In this document: piece by piece, positions 62,705-64,000 of the stretch
How the letters are laid out: each line of letters begins with the position of its first letter
Position numbering within the stretch: the first letter of the stretch is position 1
Assembly (NCBI GenBank): GCA_964250765.1
Contig: CAXUHF010000013.1
Coordinates: 1-64,000, forward strand
Origin: JBBQVS01 sp964250765
GTDB lineage: Bacteria > Chloroflexota > Ktedonobacteria > Ktedonobacterales > Ktedonobacteraceae
Reading direction: 5' to 3'
DNA length: 64,000 nt
Program-made: the position numbers and the translations under genes
Notes under the pieces: generated by a model
What the model saw: the letters and a program-made list of their open reading frames with translations, nothing else
Databases searched by the model: none
Told to the model about the DNA's origin: nothing

Positions 62705-64000
62705 CTATTTCCAGATGGTGCCCGTAGGAAAGTCGTATGTTATGAAGGTATCTCGATACATTTCAATGCTATATCCTGGATCAGTTGGTGGCATATAGCG
62801 TCCATTCCGAATGGTAACGGGGTGAAGAAAGAACTCATGAAGATGGTCAACATATTCGACAACACGATCTTCGAGTGAAGCACTAACCGCGATATAATCG
62901 AAAAGCGAGAGGTGTTGCACATATTCGCACAGGCCAACTCCACCGGCATGAGGACAGACAGGAACGTCAAATTTCGCAGCCATCAACAGAACCGCCAGGA
63001 CTTCATTGACTCCGCCAAGACGACAGGCATCAATCTGACAGAAACCAATCGCTTTTGCCTGCAAGAGTTGCTTAAAAATGATGCGATTCTGGACATGCTC
63101 ACCTGTTGCAACACGAATCGGAGCAATCGTGCGTGCGATTGTTGCGTGCCCAAGTACATCGTCAGGACTTGTCGGCTCTTCAATCCACCAGGGATTCACA
63201 TCGGCAAGCTTTTGCATTGAGGAAATAGCTTCCTGGACATCCCAGTACTGGTTGGCATCGAGCATCAATTTATTGTTTAGGCCAATCTCAGCACGTATGA
63301 GACGCGCACGGCGCAGGTCATCTTCGGCATGTAGACCCACCTTGAGTTTAAAATGTGTCCATCCTTGCTGCATGGCTTCACGGCAGAGGAGACGCACTTT
63401 CTCGTCAGAGTAGCCAAGCCAACCTGCCGATGTTGTGTAGGCTGGATAGCCATGTTGTACCATCTCCGCTTCACGTTCTCCTTTACTTGCGGCATGTTTC
63501 TGCAGAAGAGCTAAGGCTTCCTCACGTGTAAGAGCGTCGGTAACATAGCGAAAGTCGATGCAAGCAACAAGCTGTTCAGGTGTCATATCGACGAGAAGTT
63601 TCCACAGTGGTTTGCCTTCAACTTTCGCATAGAGGTCCCAGACCGCATTGACAAGAGCGGCGGTTGCTAAATGGATGACTCCTTTCTCTGGCCCAATCCA
63701 ACGCAATTGACTATCTCCGGTAATGTATCGCCAAAACGCGCCCATGTTTTCGGTAAACGATTCCAGCGTGTGACCTATAAGCAAAGGCGCAAGTGCGTGA
63801 ATAGCGGTGATACATACTTCGTTGCCTCGTCCTATCGTGAAGGTCAAGCCATGTCCTTGCAAGCCTTGCGGACTATCAGTATGGAGAATGGCATAGGCTG
63901 CTGAATAATCAGGGTCATGATTCATCGCGTCTGAGCCGTCAAGCGTACGAGACGTGGGAAAGCGGATATCATGCGTCTCAATGTGTGTGATCGTGATAGA
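62705..64000 (-). CDS. fucD: L-fuconate dehydratase (enolase superfamily), partial
   Basis: The frame is open from 62705 to the right edge (431 residues here) and lacks its beginning beyond 64000. The fuconate-type start reads DIRFPTSRTLDGSDAM then NHDPDYSAAYAILHTD. Enolase-superfamily catalytic elements are THFKLKVGLHAEDD (KxK), KLMLDANQYWD, WWIEEPTSPDD, GEHVQNRIIF and CPHAGGVGLCEY. It dehydrates L-fuconate (or a related sugar acid) to 2-keto-3-deoxy-L-fuconate. The ATG at 63925 is internal to homology and not the true start. It converges with cbiA, 14 nt apart. Confidence 0.86.
   Translation of the reverse strand, partial: SITITHIETHDIRFPTSRTLDGSDAMNHDPDYSAAYAILHTDSPQGLQGHGLTFTIGRGNEVCITAIHALAPLLIGHTLESFTENMGAFWRYITGDSQLRWIGPEKGVIHLATAALVNAVWDLYAKVEGKPLWKLLVDMTPEQLVACIDFRYVTDALTREEALALLQKHAASKGEREAEMVQHGYPAYTTSAGWLGYSDEKVRLLCREAMQQGWTHFKLKVGLHAEDDLRRARLIRAEIGLNNKLMLDANQYWDVQEAISSMQKLADVNPWWIEEPTSPDDVLGHATIARTIAPIRVATGEHVQNRIIFKQLLQAKAIGFCQIDACRLGGVNEVLAVLLMAAKFDVPVCPHAGGVGLCEYVQHLSLFDYIAVSASLEDRVVEYVDHLHEFFLHPVTIRNGRYMPPTDPGYSIEMYRDTFITYDFPTGTIWK

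Noticed and set aside
1..64000. tRNA or rRNA genes
   Set aside because: No cloverleaf or ribosomal RNA sequence was recognised by reading; a dedicated search such as tRNAscan would be needed to be sure.

Overview
The window looks like a chromosomal segment from a filamentous Chloroflexota of the Ktedonobacteria type. The inference rests on two giant HTH-NB-ARC-WD40 proteins, base composition near 50% G+C, CsaB/Wzc-style exopolysaccharide genes, and abundant decayed insertion sequences. No rRNA, tRNA or marker protein is present to settle the taxonomy. One 100-base run of N (19919-20018) is an assembly gap inside a short tandem repeat.

Layout. 0-4.4 kb: a cupredoxin lipoprotein with a small membrane protein, a quinone-reductase-like MDR enzyme, and a three-gene operon of sulfite-oxidase-like molybdoenzyme, flavin reductase and DUF6510 zinc-ribbon protein. 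4.4-8.4 kb: mostly gene debris (EamA transporter, amidohydrolase, WYL regulator, transposase and alanine racemase fragments) around one intact NmrA-like reductase, ending in a perfect 64-bp palindrome that overlaps a near-consensus promoter. 8.4-12.1 kb: the first STAND-type HTH-NB-ARC-14xWD40 protein. 12.3-15.4 kb: more debris, plus an intact ECF sigma factor translationally coupled to a peroxiredoxin/cold-shock fusion. 15.3-19.6 kb: a PaoABC-like molybdenum aldehyde oxidoreductase operon followed by a carboxymuconolactone decarboxylase-like protein. 20.1-23.7 kb: the second HTH-NB-ARC-14xWD40 protein, directly downstream of the gapped repeat. 23.7-24.4 kb: ISL3 and IS3 transposase remnants. 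24.5-31.1 kb: YwbE, two SDR enzymes and a zinc-uptake region (Zur, ZnuABC and a second divergent permease) with three similar palindromes that look like Zur operators.

31.4-55.8 kb is a 19-gene, same-strand exopolysaccharide cluster. It holds nucleotide-sugar genes resembling the Wbp (2,3-diamino-mannuronate) and Pgl (4-amino-4,6-dideoxy sugar) routes, an initiating phosphoglycosyl transferase, four further glycosyltransferases, a Wzy-like polymerase/ligase, a Wzx-like flippase, a Wzc-like tyrosine kinase, its CpsB-type phosphatase, a DUF4012 protein and a parallel beta-helix surface protein. Most genes overlap or nearly touch, so co-transcription is likely. A 111-bp TA-flanked inverted-repeat element (MITE-like) follows the last gene.

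55.9-64 kb: on the minus strand a methyltransferase, an asparagine synthetase and a HAMP-like membrane protein; then a plus-strand methyltransferase and cobyrinate a,c-diamide synthase, converging on a minus-strand L-fuconate dehydratase that runs off the right edge of the window. The most notable observations are the paired STAND/WD40 proteins with unusual upstream DNA, the sigma-peroxiredoxin-CSD module, the candidate Zur regulon, and the palindromic and MITE-like elements.
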